Source: Methylobacterium brachiatum (lineage in GTDB: Bacteria; Pseudomonadota; Alphaproteobacteria; Rhizobiales; Beijerinckiaceae). Taken from it: a stretch of 64,000 nt of DNA. Numbering within the stretch: the stretch's first letter is position 1; the number at the start of each line of letters is the position of its first letter. The stretch covers positions 62,001 to 126,000 of the forward strand of contig NZ_JAJALK010000015.1 of assembly GCF_020523825.1 (NCBI RefSeq), written 5' to 3'. The translations under genes and the position numbers were made by a program. The notes below the pieces were generated by a model. That model did no database searches, was not told the origin of the DNA, and was given only the letters and a program-made list of their open reading frames with translations. Of the stretch, positions 52,779 to 61,607 are shown in pieces.

Positions 52779-52928
52779 GCAGAGCGTGCCCGCCCCCGCC
52801 CGGCCTTCCCTGGCCTTGAGCGCCGGTTCGGCCTACATGCGGGGCAACGGGCCGCGGTCCGGGAACATCCGGCACGGGCGCAGGCCTTCGGCCGGGCCGC
52901 GCAGCCGGAAGGGCGGACGCCGAACGGC

Positions 52929-54017
52929 ATGAACTTTCAGGGACAGCACCGGGGACCGGCAAAGCCGGTCGAGCCGGTCGAGCACGACGCTGCCGCGGGC
53001 ACCTCGCGGAAGAGCTGGCGCGGCCGGTATGCCTGGATCGGCACGGCCGCCAGCATCGTGCTGTTCGCGGTCTCGCTCGGCGTGCTGTGGAAGCTCGTCC
53101 AGAGCGTGAGCTGGGCGGAGGTCCGCGCGGCCGTGGCGGCGGCGACCGCCGAGCAGCTCGGCCTCGCCTTCCTGTTCGTCGGCATCAGCTACCTGTTCCT
53201 CACGGGCTACGACGCGCTGGCCCTGCGTCAGCTCCGGATCAAGGTGCCCTACCGGATCACCGCGCTCGCCTCGTTCACGAGCTACGCGGTGAGCTTCACC
53301 CTCGGCTTCCCGCTGCTGACCGCCGGCACGATCCGCTACTGGATCTATGCCCGGCAGGGCCTGTCCACGGCCAAGATCGCGGCGCTCACGGTCATCGCCG
53401 GCTTCACCTTCTGGCTCGGCATGGGCGTCGTGCTCGGCCTCAGCCTGATCATCGAGGCGGGCCAGCTCGCCGGGCTCGCCTTCACGTCGATCCGGATCAA
53501 CCAGGGCGTCGGGCTTGCGGCGCTGGCCCTGGTGCTCGGCTACCTCGCCTGGGTCTCGGCCAAGAAGCGCAGCATCACCGTCAAGCAGTGGCGGCTGGAA
53601 CTGCCCGGCGCCTCGGTCTCGATCGGGCAGATGCTCGTCGGGATCGGCGATGTCTGCGCGGCGGCGGCCGTGCTCTACGTCCTGCTGCCGCAGGAGACGA
53701 CGCTGGGCTTCACCACCTTCCTGGCGATCTACGTGCTGGCCGCCATGCTGGGCATCGCATCCAACGCGCCCGGGGGGATCGGGGTGTTCGAGGCCACGAT
53801 CCTGCTCGCTTTGTCGAGCCTGCCGCGCAACGAGGTGCTGACCTCCCTGCTGTTGTTCCGGGGCTGCTACTACATCGTGCCGTTCATGACCGCCCTGGCG
53901 ATGCTCGGCCTCTACGAGATCGTGAAGCGGGCCGGGGGCGCGCGCGATCCCGGGCCGCCGGAGGGGATTGCCGGCCCGTCCGGGCGGCCGCGGCCCGACG
54001 ACACCGGATCCCGGTAA
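52929..54017 (+). CDS. LPG synthase-like (MprF N-terminal) integral membrane protein
   Basis: A 362-residue protein with about eight membrane helices, of the UPF0104/lysylphosphatidylglycerol synthase TM family (flippase half of MprF, without the aminoacyl-transferase domain). TSYAVSFTLGFPLLTAGTIR and GIASNAPGGIGVFEATILLA are the family motifs. It follows the UDG-like gene by 150 bp on the same strand and could move a lipid or glycolipid from that pathway; this link is speculative. Confidence 0.85.
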   Translation: MNFQGQHRGPAKPVEPVEHDAAAGTSRKSWRGRYAWIGTAASIVLFAVSLGVLWKLVQSVSWAEVRAAVAAATAEQLGLAFLFVGISYLFLTGYDALALRQLRIKVPYRITALASFTSYAVSFTLGFPLLTAGTIRYWIYARQGLSTAKIAALTVIAGFTFWLGMGVVLGLSLIIEAGQLAGLAFTSIRINQGVGLAALALVLGYLAWVSAKKRSITVKQWRLELPGASVSIGQMLVGIGDVCAAAAVLYVLLPQETTLGFTTFLAIYVLAAMLGIASNAPGGIGVFEATILLALSSLPRNEVLTSLLLFRGCYYIVPFMTALAMLGLYEIVKRAGGARDPGPPEGIAGPSGRPRPDDTGSR

Positions 54018-54039
54018 CCGGTCCGGCACGCCCTCGACC

Positions 54040-55305
54040 ATGTCCGACCGTCCGCGCAGTTCCCAATCCTGGATGGGCGCCGCGATCGCGGTCGGCCTGT
54101 TCGGCATCGCCGTGGCACTCTCCGGCCGTCTCGAACTCCCGCTGATCCTCGTCGGCCTCGGTGCCGTCTGCATCGGCGGCTGGCTCGGCGGCCGCGGCCA
54201 GGAGGCGCCGCGTCCGCGACCGGCGGCGACCGCCCAGCGACACGCGATCGCCGAGGCGCTCCTCGCCCACGTTCCCGACCCGGTCATCCTGGTGGACCGC
54301 CGCACCCTCGTGGTGGAGGCCAACCCGGCGGCCCGGGCGCTCCTGCCGGCCCTGCATCAGGCGCGGCCCCTGTCCTTCGCTCTGCGCAGCCCGGAAGTCC
54401 TCGACGGGGTCGAAGCGGTCCTCAGCTCGGGCATGCCCCGCCGCGTTCCCCTGGCGACCCGGGTGCCCCTGGAGCGGACCTTCGAGGTCCAGATCGGCGC
54501 CCTGCCGATGCCGGACGGATCGGGGGTGAGCGCCGTGCTGTTCCTGCGCGACCTGACCTCGGCCCGGCGCCTGGAGGCGATGCGGGTCGATTTCGTGGCC
54601 AATGCCAGCCACGAGCTGCGCACCCCGCTCGCCACGCTGATCGGCTTCATCGAGACCCTGCAGGGGCCGGCCCGCGAGGATGCGCAGGCCCGCGAGCGGT
54701 TCCTGGAGATCATGCGCGTCCAGGCCCTGCGCATGACCCGGCTGATCGACGACCTGCTGTCGCTGTCGCGGATCGAGCTGCGCGAGCACGTCGCGCCCAC
54801 CACCGTGGTCGATCTCGGGGCGCTCGCCCGCCAGATGGTCGACGCGCAGGGGCCGCCCGCCGAGGCGCGGGGCGCCACGGTGCAGTTCGAGGACGGGGCC
54901 GGGCCGTATCCGGTGCCCGGCGATGCCGACGAGCTCGCCCGGGTGATCGAGAACCTGATCGAGAACGCCGTGAAATACGGGGGCGGCCATGTCGGCGTCA
55001 GCCTGTCCCGGGAAGAGGATCCCCGGCTCGGGCGCCGGATCGTCCTGTCCGTGACGGATGACGGCCCCGGCATCCCGCCCGAGCACATCCCGCGCCTGAC
55101 CGAGCGCTTCTACCGGGTCGACGTGGCCTCGAGCCGCGCCCGGGGCGGGACGGGCCTCGGCCTCGCCATCGTCAAGCACAGCCTCAACCGCCACCGCGGC
55201 CGCCTCGCGATCGACAGCACGGTCGGGCAGGGGACCACCGTACGCGTCAGCCTGCCGGAATACGGCGCCACCGCCGAGCTGCCGCGCGCGGCCGATCAGA
55301 CGTAG
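54040..55305 (+). CDS. PhoR-like sensor histidine kinase
   Basis: A 421-residue membrane kinase. Two short hydrophobic segments (about 10-50) are followed by a PAS-like domain (HVPDPVILVDRRTLVVEANP), then the HisKA box with the phosphorylated His in VANASHELRTPLATLIGFIE and the HATPase domain with NLIENAVKYGG, VTDDGPGIPPEHI and GGTGLGLAIVKH. This is the PhoR layout. No response regulator or pst genes are next to it, so the partner (PhoB-like) must lie elsewhere. It overlaps the GST gene end by 10 bp (convergent). Confidence 0.9.
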   Translation: MSDRPRSSQSWMGAAIAVGLFGIAVALSGRLELPLILVGLGAVCIGGWLGGRGQEAPRPRPAATAQRHAIAEALLAHVPDPVILVDRRTLVVEANPAARALLPALHQARPLSFALRSPEVLDGVEAVLSSGMPRRVPLATRVPLERTFEVQIGALPMPDGSGVSAVLFLRDLTSARRLEAMRVDFVANASHELRTPLATLIGFIETLQGPAREDAQARERFLEIMRVQALRMTRLIDDLLSLSRIELREHVAPTTVVDLGALARQMVDAQGPPAEARGATVQFEDGAGPYPVPGDADELARVIENLIENAVKYGGGHVGVSLSREEDPRLGRRIVLSVTDDGPGIPPEHIPRLTERFYRVDVASSRARGGTGLGLAIVKHSLNRHRGRLAIDSTVGQGTTVRVSLPEYGATAELPRAADQT

Positions 55306-55898
55306 GGGCCGATCCCGAGCGCCGTCTCCACGCGGGTGATCCAGGGGCGGAGGGCCGGGTAGGGCGCCAGGTCGAAGCCGCCCTCGTGGGCCATGCGCGT
55401 GTAGGCGACCAGGGCCACGTCGGCGAGCGTCAGCGCGTCGCCGACCATGAAGGCGGAGCGTTCGAGCGTCCCCTGCATCAGCTGAAGGGCGTCCGCGCCG
55501 CGTTCAGCCAGCCTCGGATCGAGCGTGTCCGGCGCCCGCTTCAGGTAATGGAGCTGGTAGCGGCGGACCGCGATGTAGGGCTCGTGGCTGTACTGCTCCC
55601 AGAACATCCATTGCAGCATCCGGGCGCGGGCCCGCGCCGCCTCGGGGATGATGCCCGAGCCTTCCGCGAGATGGAGGATGATCGCGTTCGACTCCGACAG
55701 CGTCTCGCCATCGGGAAACACCAGGAGCGGGACCCGGCCGGCGGGGTTCAGCGCCAGGAAGGCCGGGTCGCGGGTCCCGCCGCCCGGCACATCGACGGTG
55801 CGCCAGACCGACGGGATACCGAGATGATCGGCCACCCATTTGACCTTGAGGCAATTCCCGGAGCCGGGATCGCCGTAAAGGGTCAGGGGTTCCGTCAT
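55296..55898 (-). CDS. glutathione S-transferase family protein
   Basis: A 200-residue cytosolic GST. The thioredoxin-like N-domain has TLYGDPGSGNCLKVKWVADH, NPAGRVPLLVFPDGETLSES (cis-Pro and the Glu-Ser glutathione contact) and the all-helical C-domain follows with GDALTLADVALVAYTRMA. ATG at 55898. It diverges from copA by 111 bp. Substrate unknown. Confidence 0.9.
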   Translation of the reverse strand: MTEPLTLYGDPGSGNCLKVKWVADHLGIPSVWRTVDVPGGGTRDPAFLALNPAGRVPLLVFPDGETLSESNAIILHLAEGSGIIPEAARARARMLQWMFWEQYSHEPYIAVRRYQLHYLKRAPDTLDPRLAERGADALQLMQGTLERSAFMVGDALTLADVALVAYTRMAHEGGFDLAPYPALRPWITRVETALGIGPYV

Positions 55899-55971
55899 CG
55901 GATCTCTCGCGCGTGGTGCGCAGGAAATCTGTCGGGCGCGTCGCGATTTGGCAATGCGATTCGGCTGGCCC

Positions 55972-56002
55972 TTGACCTTCCCATCATGGGAAGCCCCATC
56001 TG
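55972..56002 (+). promoter_or_regulatory. CueR-type promoter/operator of copA
   Basis: TTGACC (-35, 55972-55977) is followed by a 19-bp spacer holding the dyad CTTCCCATCATGGGAAG (55977-55993) and CATCTG as a poor -10. A 19-bp spacer with a CCTTCCC/GGGAAG dyad is the hallmark of MerR-type copper promoters. The predicted start is at or one base before the copA ATG at 56010. Confidence 0.85.
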
Positions 56003-56009
56003 AGCCGGC

Positions 56010-58511
56010 ATGGATGCCCCGATCGGAACCGCCACCGTGCCCGAACACGTCTCCTTGAGCTTCCCCGTCGAGGGGATGTCCTGCGCGTCCTGCGTCGGCC
56101 GCGTCGAGCGCGCCCTCAAAGCCCTGCCCGGCGCCCGGGACGTGGCGGTCAACCTCGCCACCCACCGCGCCACCCTCGTCCTCGACGGTGGTGCGCGCCC
56201 GGCCGACGCCGCCGCGGTTCTGGCCGAGGCCGGCTACCCGGTCCCGGAGACGCAGAGCGTGATCGCCGTCGAGGGGATGTCCTGCGCCTCCTGCGTCGGT
56301 CGGGTCGAGTGCGCGCTCGCGGCCGTGCCGGGCGTGAGCGGCGCCAGCGTCAACCTCGTCACCGGCCAGGCCGCGATCCGCCATCCGGAGGGGCTGGTGG
56401 CGACCTCCGATCTCGTCGCGGCGGTGGAGGCCGCCGGCTACGAGGCGCGCCTGCTCGATGACGGGCCGCGGATCGACCCTGCGGCCCGGCAGGAGGCCGA
56501 GGGCCGAGCCCTGCGGCGCGACGCCATCGCGGCGGCGTTGCTCTCCGCCCCCGTGGTCGTCCTCGATATGGGCGGCCACATCCTGCCGCAGCTCCATGGT
56601 GGCTCGGTCACGGCCCTGGTCCAGGCCGCCCTGGCCACCCTGGTCCTCGCCTGGCCCGGGCGGCGCTTCTTCCTGCGCGGCGTACCGGGGCTGCTGCGCG
56701 GCCATCCGGACATGAACGCCCTCGTCGCCCTCGGGGCCGGGGCCGCCTACCTCTATTCGCTGGTCTCGACCCTGGCGCCGGGCCTGCTGCCCGCAGGTGC
56801 CGCGCATCTCTATTTCGAGGCCAGCGTGCTGATCGTCACGCTGATCCTGCTCGGGCGGACCCTGGAAGCCGGCGCCCGGGGCCGGACCGGCCAGGCCATC
56901 GCGCGGCTGATGGATCTGGCGCCCAAGACCGCCCGCGTCGTCCGCGACGGTACCGAGGTCGAGGTGGGGCTGGCGGAGCTGCGCATCGGCGACGTGGTCC
57001 GCGTCCGGCCCGGGGAGCGGGTCGCAGCGGACGGCGCGGTCCTGTCCGGCACGAGCCACGTCGACGAGAGCATGGTCACGGGCGAGGCGGTTCCCGTGCG
57101 CAAGGGGCCGGGAGACCGGATGGTCGGCGGCACCCTCAACGGGCGCGGCAGCCTCGACCTGCGGGTCGATGCGGTCGGCGCCGCCACGGTGCTCGCGCAG
57201 ATCGCCGCCATGGTCGAGCGGGCCCAGGGCGGCAAGCTGCCGATCCAGGCGCTGGTCGATCGCGTCACCGGGCGCTTCGTGCCGGCGGTGATCGGGATCG
57301 CCCTCGCGACCTTCCTGGGCTGGCTGGTCCTCGCCCCGGCGCCCGCCCTCGGGCCGGCCCTGGTCAACGCCGTGGCCGTGCTGATCATCGCCTGCCCCTG
57401 CGCCATGGGTCTCGCCACGCCCACCGCCATCATGGTCGGGACCGGCCGCGCCGCGAGTCGCGGCATCCTGTTCCGCGACGGAGCGGCGCTGCAGCGCCTG
57501 CGCGACGTGCGCGTCGTGGCCTTCGACAAGACCGGGACCCTCACCGAGGGCCGCCCGCGGGTGACGGATGTCGTGGCAGGGCCGGGCCTCACGGAGGATG
57601 CGGTGCTGACCCTGGCTGCCGGGCTCGAGAGCCGGTCCGAGCACCCGCTCGCCGGCGCCGTCGTGGCCGCCGCCCGGGCCCGGGGGCTCACCATCGCCGA
57701 TCCGGCCAACTTCGAGGCCCTGGACGGATTCGGCGTCTCCGGCGAAGTCGCCGGGCGGAGCCTCGCCCTCGGCGCGCCACGCTATCTCGACAGGCTCGGC
57801 ATCGCCCGGGATCCGGACCTCACGGCCCGGGCCGAGCGCCTCGCGCGCGCGGGCAAGAGCCCGATCCATCTCGCCCTCGACGGTCGCCATGCCGCCCTTC
57901 TGGCCGTGGCCGACCCGGTTAAGGCCGGTGCCCGCGAGACCGTGGCCGCGCTGAGGGCGCAAGGCCTCGTGGTGGCGATGGTGACGGGGGACGACCCTCA
58001 CACCGCCGCCGGGGTCGCGACGAGCCTCGGGATCGCCGAGGTCGCGGCCGGGATCCTGCCCGGCGGCAAGGTCGAGACGGTCAGGGCTTTCCGGTCGGCG
58101 CACGGGCCCGTGGCCTTCGTGGGCGACGGCATCAACGATGCCCCGGCCCTCGCGGAGGCGGATGTCGGCCTGGCCATCGGCACCGGCACGGACATCGCCG
58201 TCGAGAGCGCCGACGTGGTGCTGATGTCGGGGGATCCGCAGGCGCTCGTGGAGGCGCTGGCCCTGTCCCGGGCGGTGATGGCCAACATCCGGCAGAACCT
58301 GTTCTGGGCCTTCGCCTACAACGCCGCGCTGATCCCGGTGGCCGCGGGGCTGCTGGTGCCGTTCGGCGGCCCGGCCCTGTCGCCGGTGCTGGCCGCTGGC
58401 GCGATGGCCTTCTCGAGCGTCTTCGTGCTCGGCAATGCCCTGCGGCTGCGCCGGGCCGGCGGGCGGCCCGCACCCGCCGAGCAGCCGGCGCTGGCGCCGA
58501 GGGCCGCATGA
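56010..58511 (+). CDS. copA: copper-exporting P1B-type ATPase CopA
   Basis: An 833-residue Cu(I) efflux ATPase. Two N-terminal HMA domains each have GMSCASCVGRVE (Cys 25/28 and 92/95). Membrane helices follow, with the metal-site IIACPCAMGLATP (CPC near 460), phosphorylation site FDKTGTLTEGRP (Asp near 505) and hinge FVGDGINDAPALAEADVGLA near 705. It is preceded by a CueR-type operator and overlaps cueR at its stop (ATGA). No SD precedes the ATG. Confidence 0.97.
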   Translation: MDAPIGTATVPEHVSLSFPVEGMSCASCVGRVERALKALPGARDVAVNLATHRATLVLDGGARPADAAAVLAEAGYPVPETQSVIAVEGMSCASCVGRVECALAAVPGVSGASVNLVTGQAAIRHPEGLVATSDLVAAVEAAGYEARLLDDGPRIDPAARQEAEGRALRRDAIAAALLSAPVVVLDMGGHILPQLHGGSVTALVQAALATLVLAWPGRRFFLRGVPGLLRGHPDMNALVALGAGAAYLYSLVSTLAPGLLPAGAAHLYFEASVLIVTLILLGRTLEAGARGRTGQAIARLMDLAPKTARVVRDGTEVEVGLAELRIGDVVRVRPGERVAADGAVLSGTSHVDESMVTGEAVPVRKGPGDRMVGGTLNGRGSLDLRVDAVGAATVLAQIAAMVERAQGGKLPIQALVDRVTGRFVPAVIGIALATFLGWLVLAPAPALGPALVNAVAVLIIACPCAMGLATPTAIMVGTGRAASRGILFRDGAALQRLRDVRVVAFDKTGTLTEGRPRVTDVVAGPGLTEDAVLTLAAGLESRSEHPLAGAVVAAARARGLTIADPANFEALDGFGVSGEVAGRSLALGAPRYLDRLGIARDPDLTARAERLARAGKSPIHLALDGRHAALLAVADPVKAGARETVAALRAQGLVVAMVTGDDPHTAAGVATSLGIAEVAAGILPGGKVETVRAFRSAHGPVAFVGDGINDAPALAEADVGLAIGTGTDIAVESADVVLMSGDPQALVEALALSRAVMANIRQNLFWAFAYNAALIPVAAGLLVPFGGPALSPVLAAGAMAFSSVFVLGNALRLRRAGGRPAPAEQPALAPRAA

Positions 58512-58999
58512 GCGAGGGAGCCATCACGATCGGCGAAGCGGCGCGGCGCACGGGCGTCTCGGCCAAGATGATCCGCTGGTACGAGGCGACCGGCCTGCTG
58601 CCGCCGGCGACCCGCTCCGAATCGGGCTACCGCCACTATGCCGAGGCGGATCTGCACACCCTGCGGTTCGTCCGCCGGGCCCGCGACCTCGGCTTCAGCG
58701 TCGAGGCCATCGCGGATTTGCTCGCGCTCTGGCGCGACCGCGCCCGGCCCAGCGCCGGCGTGAAGGCGATCGCCGAGGAACAGATCGCGGATCTGCGTCG
58801 CCGCATCACCGAGCTGGAGGGCATGGCCCGGACCCTGGAGCGCCTGGCCGAGAGCTGCTGCGGCGACGACCGGCCCGAATGCCCGATTCTCGACGACCTC
58901 GCGACGGAGGACAGGCCGCCTGCGCCGCGCCGGCAAACCTCACCCCTGGCGGCTCTGGGGCCCCGCTCGGCCCACCGGCGCGACAAGCGTGGCCGTTGA
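58508..58999 (+). CDS. cueR: CueR-like MerR-family copper regulator
   Basis: A 163-residue MerR-family activator. The HTH is ITIGEAARRTGVSAKMIRWY, followed by GYRHYAEADLHTLRFVRRAR and a dimerisation helix. The metal-binding end has two cysteines spaced C-x7-C in ESCCGDDRPECPIL, like CueR of E. coli. It carries about 35 extra residues, basic and proline-rich, at the C-terminus. It overlaps copA, so it is produced with its target. Confidence 0.93.
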   Translation: MSEGAITIGEAARRTGVSAKMIRWYEATGLLPPATRSESGYRHYAEADLHTLRFVRRARDLGFSVEAIADLLALWRDRARPSAGVKAIAEEQIADLRRRITELEGMARTLERLAESCCGDDRPECPILDDLATEDRPPAPRRQTSPLAALGPRSAHRRDKRGR

Positions 59000-59063
59000 C
59001 GGCGCGACTGGCCCCGGCTTTGCTGGTCCGGCACCGACCTGAAGGCCACGAAAGCCCGGACTC

Positions 59064-60236
59064 ATGCCCGTCCTCGAACGGATCCGCGATTTCGCCGACG
59101 CGATGAAGGCGTGGCGGCACGATCTGCACGCCCATCCCGAGCTGCTCTACGACGTGGAGCGGACCGCGGGTTTCGTGGCCGATCGGCTCCGCGACTTCGG
59201 CTGCGATTCGGTGGAGACCGGCATCGGCCGGACCGGCGTGGTCGGGGTGATCCGCGGCAACGGCCGGAACTCGAACCGCGCCATCGGGCTGCGCGCCGAC
59301 ATGGATGCCCTGCCGATCCAGGAGGTTCGGGACCTGCCCTACCGCTCCACGGTGCCGGGCAAGATGCACGCCTGCGGCCACGACGGGCACACCACGATGC
59401 TGCTCGGGGCGGCCAAGTACCTCGCCGAGACCCGGGATTTCGACGGCGCCGCGGTGCTGATCTTCCAGCCCGCCGAGGAGGGCGGTGGCGGCGGCGAGGC
59501 GATGGTCGAGGACGGCCTGATGGAGCGGTTCGGGATCGAATCGGTCTACGGGATGCACAACATCCCCGGGATGGCGGTCGGCACCTTCGCGATCCGTCCG
59601 GGGCCGATCATGGCCTCGACCGATCGTTTCACCATCACGATCGAGGGGCGGGGCGGCCACGCGGCCCTGCCGCAGAACGCCGTCGACAGCGTGCTGGTGG
59701 CCAGCCACGTGATCATCGCCCTGCAGAGCATCGTGTCGCGCAACCTCCATCCGCTGGAATCGGCCGTCGTCTCGGTCTGCGCGCTCGATGCCGGCGAGGC
59801 GTTCAACGTGCTGCCGCAGAGCGTCACCATGCGCGGCACCATGCGCACCCTGTCCCAGGCGGTGCGCAGCCAGATCAAGGCGCGGATCGAGACCCTGGTG
59901 GCGGAGATCGCCGGCGGCTTCGGCGCGAAGGGCGTCGTGGAATACGGCTCGAGCTATCCGGTGACCGAGAATCACCCGGCCGAGACGGACTTCATGGCCG
60001 GCGTGGCCGAGGCGCTGGTCGGGCCGGAGAATGTCGACCGGACCGTCGCGCCGATGATGACGGCGGAGGACTTCTCCTACATGCTCGGCCGCCGCCCCGG
60101 CGCCTACATGTTCATCGGTAACGGCGACAGTGCCTCGCTCCACCACCCCCATTACGACTTCAACGACGCCGCGACCCCGTACGGGGCTTCGCTGTGGGCG
60201 CGTCTGATCGAGACGGCGCTGCCCCTGACGGCGTGA
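59064..60236 (+). CDS. M20 family amidohydrolase (hippurate hydrolase-like)
   Basis: A 390-residue dizinc amidohydrolase of subfamily M20D. WRHDLHAHPELLYDVERTAG opens the core, MHACGHDGHTTMLLGAAKYL carries two metal ligands, QPAEEGGGGGEAMVEDGL the catalytic Glu pair and MTAEDFSYMLGRRPGAYMFI the last ligand. It would cleave N-acyl amino acids or similar amides. Its stop overlaps the chrA start. Confidence 0.92.
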   Translation: MPVLERIRDFADAMKAWRHDLHAHPELLYDVERTAGFVADRLRDFGCDSVETGIGRTGVVGVIRGNGRNSNRAIGLRADMDALPIQEVRDLPYRSTVPGKMHACGHDGHTTMLLGAAKYLAETRDFDGAAVLIFQPAEEGGGGGEAMVEDGLMERFGIESVYGMHNIPGMAVGTFAIRPGPIMASTDRFTITIEGRGGHAALPQNAVDSVLVASHVIIALQSIVSRNLHPLESAVVSVCALDAGEAFNVLPQSVTMRGTMRTLSQAVRSQIKARIETLVAEIAGGFGAKGVVEYGSSYPVTENHPAETDFMAGVAEALVGPENVDRTVAPMMTAEDFSYMLGRRPGAYMFIGNGDSASLHHPHYDFNDAATPYGASLWARLIETALPLTA

Positions 60237-61597
60237 GCCCGGCGGGCGCCCCCGGCCTTCCGAATCCAACCCTGAGGCAGGCCGTCCCGGTCTGGCTGCG
60301 GGTGGCGGCCCTCTCCTTCGGCGGGCCGGCCGGCCAGATCGCCGTGATGCACCGGATCCTGGTGGAGGAGCGACGCTGGATCTCCGAGCGGCGCTTCCTG
60401 CACGGGCTCGGCTTCTGCACGCTTTTGCCCGGCCCGGAGGCGCAGCAGCTTGCGACCTATATCGGCTGGCTGATGCACGGGCCCGCCGGTGGCTTGGTCG
60501 CGGGCGGGCTGTTCGTGATGCCCGGGCTCCTGGCCCTGATGGGCCTCAGCTGGCTCTACGTCCTGTACGGCACGATCGATCTGGTCGCCGGCCTGTTCTT
60601 CGGGCTCAAGGCAGCGGTGCTCGCCATCGTGCTGCACGCGCTCTGGCGCCTCGGCGGCCGGGCCTTGCGTGGGCGGACGGACCGCCTCATCGCGGGCGCC
60701 GCCTTCGTGGCGATCTTCGCCCTCGCCGTACCCTTCCCCATGGTGGTTGTCGTGGCGGGCGTGCTCGGCCTCGTGCTGGGCCGGAAGCCCGCGCCGGCTC
60801 CGACCCCCGCGGAGGCCGCGGCGGCGGGCGAGGCCGGATTCCTGATCGGCGAGGCGATGCTGCCGCGGGAGCGCGCCGGACCGGCGGATTCGCTGCGCGT
60901 CGGCGCCCTCTGGCTGGCGATCTGGCTCCTGCCGGTGGTGGCGCTGCTGGTTCTGCCCGGCCCGGCCCCGGTCTTCGGGCAGGTCGCGCTGTTCTTTTCC
61001 AAGATGGCGGTGGTGACCTTCGGGGGCGCCTACGCGGCGCTCGCCTATGTCGCCCAGCAGGCGGTGGAGCATTACGGCTGGCTGCGGCCGGGCGAGATGC
61101 TCGACGGGCTGGGGCTCGCCGAGACGACGCCCGGCCCGCTGATCATGGTGCTCCAGTTCGTCGGCTTCCTGGCCGGCTACCGGGCGCCCGGCACCCTGCC
61201 GCCGCTGCTGGCCGGAACGCTGGCCGGCCTGCTCACCACCTGGGTCACCTTCGCGCCCTGCTTCCTCTGGATCTTCGCCGGAGCGCCGCTGATCGGGCGT
61301 CTGCGCGGGAGCCGGCTGCTCGCCGGGGCCCTTTCGGCGATCACCGCCGCGGTGGCGGGCGTGATCCTCAACCTCGCGGTCTGGTTCGGGCTGCGGACGC
61401 TGTTCGGCGCGGTTCGGACGGTGCCGCTGGGGCCGCTGCGCCTGGACGTGCCCGTGTTCGCCAGCCTCGATCCCGCCGCCCTGGTGCTGACGCTGCTGGC
61501 GGTCCTGGCGGTCTTCCGGCTGAATCTCGGGGCGCTGCCGACCCTGGCGCTCTGCGCCGGGGCCGGGATGCTGCTGCGGCTGTCGGGCCTGGCCTGA
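60233..61597 (+). CDS. chrA: chromate transporter ChrA (two CHR domains)
   Basis: A 454-residue inner-membrane protein with duplicated CHR domains. The first has ALSFGGPAGQIAVMHRILVE and LPGPEAQQLATYIGWLMHGP, the second VTFGGAYAALAYVAQQAVEH and ETTPGPLIMVLQFVGFLAGY. The GTG at 60233 overlaps the upstream stop (GTGA); longer starts would overlap the previous gene by about 40 bp. It is predicted to export chromate by proton antiport. No chrB regulator nearby. Confidence 0.9.
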   Translation: MSPAGAPGLPNPTLRQAVPVWLRVAALSFGGPAGQIAVMHRILVEERRWISERRFLHGLGFCTLLPGPEAQQLATYIGWLMHGPAGGLVAGGLFVMPGLLALMGLSWLYVLYGTIDLVAGLFFGLKAAVLAIVLHALWRLGGRALRGRTDRLIAGAAFVAIFALAVPFPMVVVVAGVLGLVLGRKPAPAPTPAEAAAAGEAGFLIGEAMLPRERAGPADSLRVGALWLAIWLLPVVALLVLPGPAPVFGQVALFFSKMAVVTFGGAYAALAYVAQQAVEHYGWLRPGEMLDGLGLAETTPGPLIMVLQFVGFLAGYRAPGTLPPLLAGTLAGLLTTWVTFAPCFLWIFAGAPLIGRLRGSRLLAGALSAITAAVAGVILNLAVWFGLRTLFGAVRTVPLGPLRLDVPVFASLDPAALVLTLLAVLAVFRLNLGALPTLALCAGAGMLLRLSGLA

Positions 61598-61607
61598 CGG
61601 GCGCCGC

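Noticed and set aside
55296..58103. 935-codon minus-strand frame across copA
   Set aside because: Only its last 200 codons (55898-55296) encode a recognisable GST; the rest is antisense to copA.
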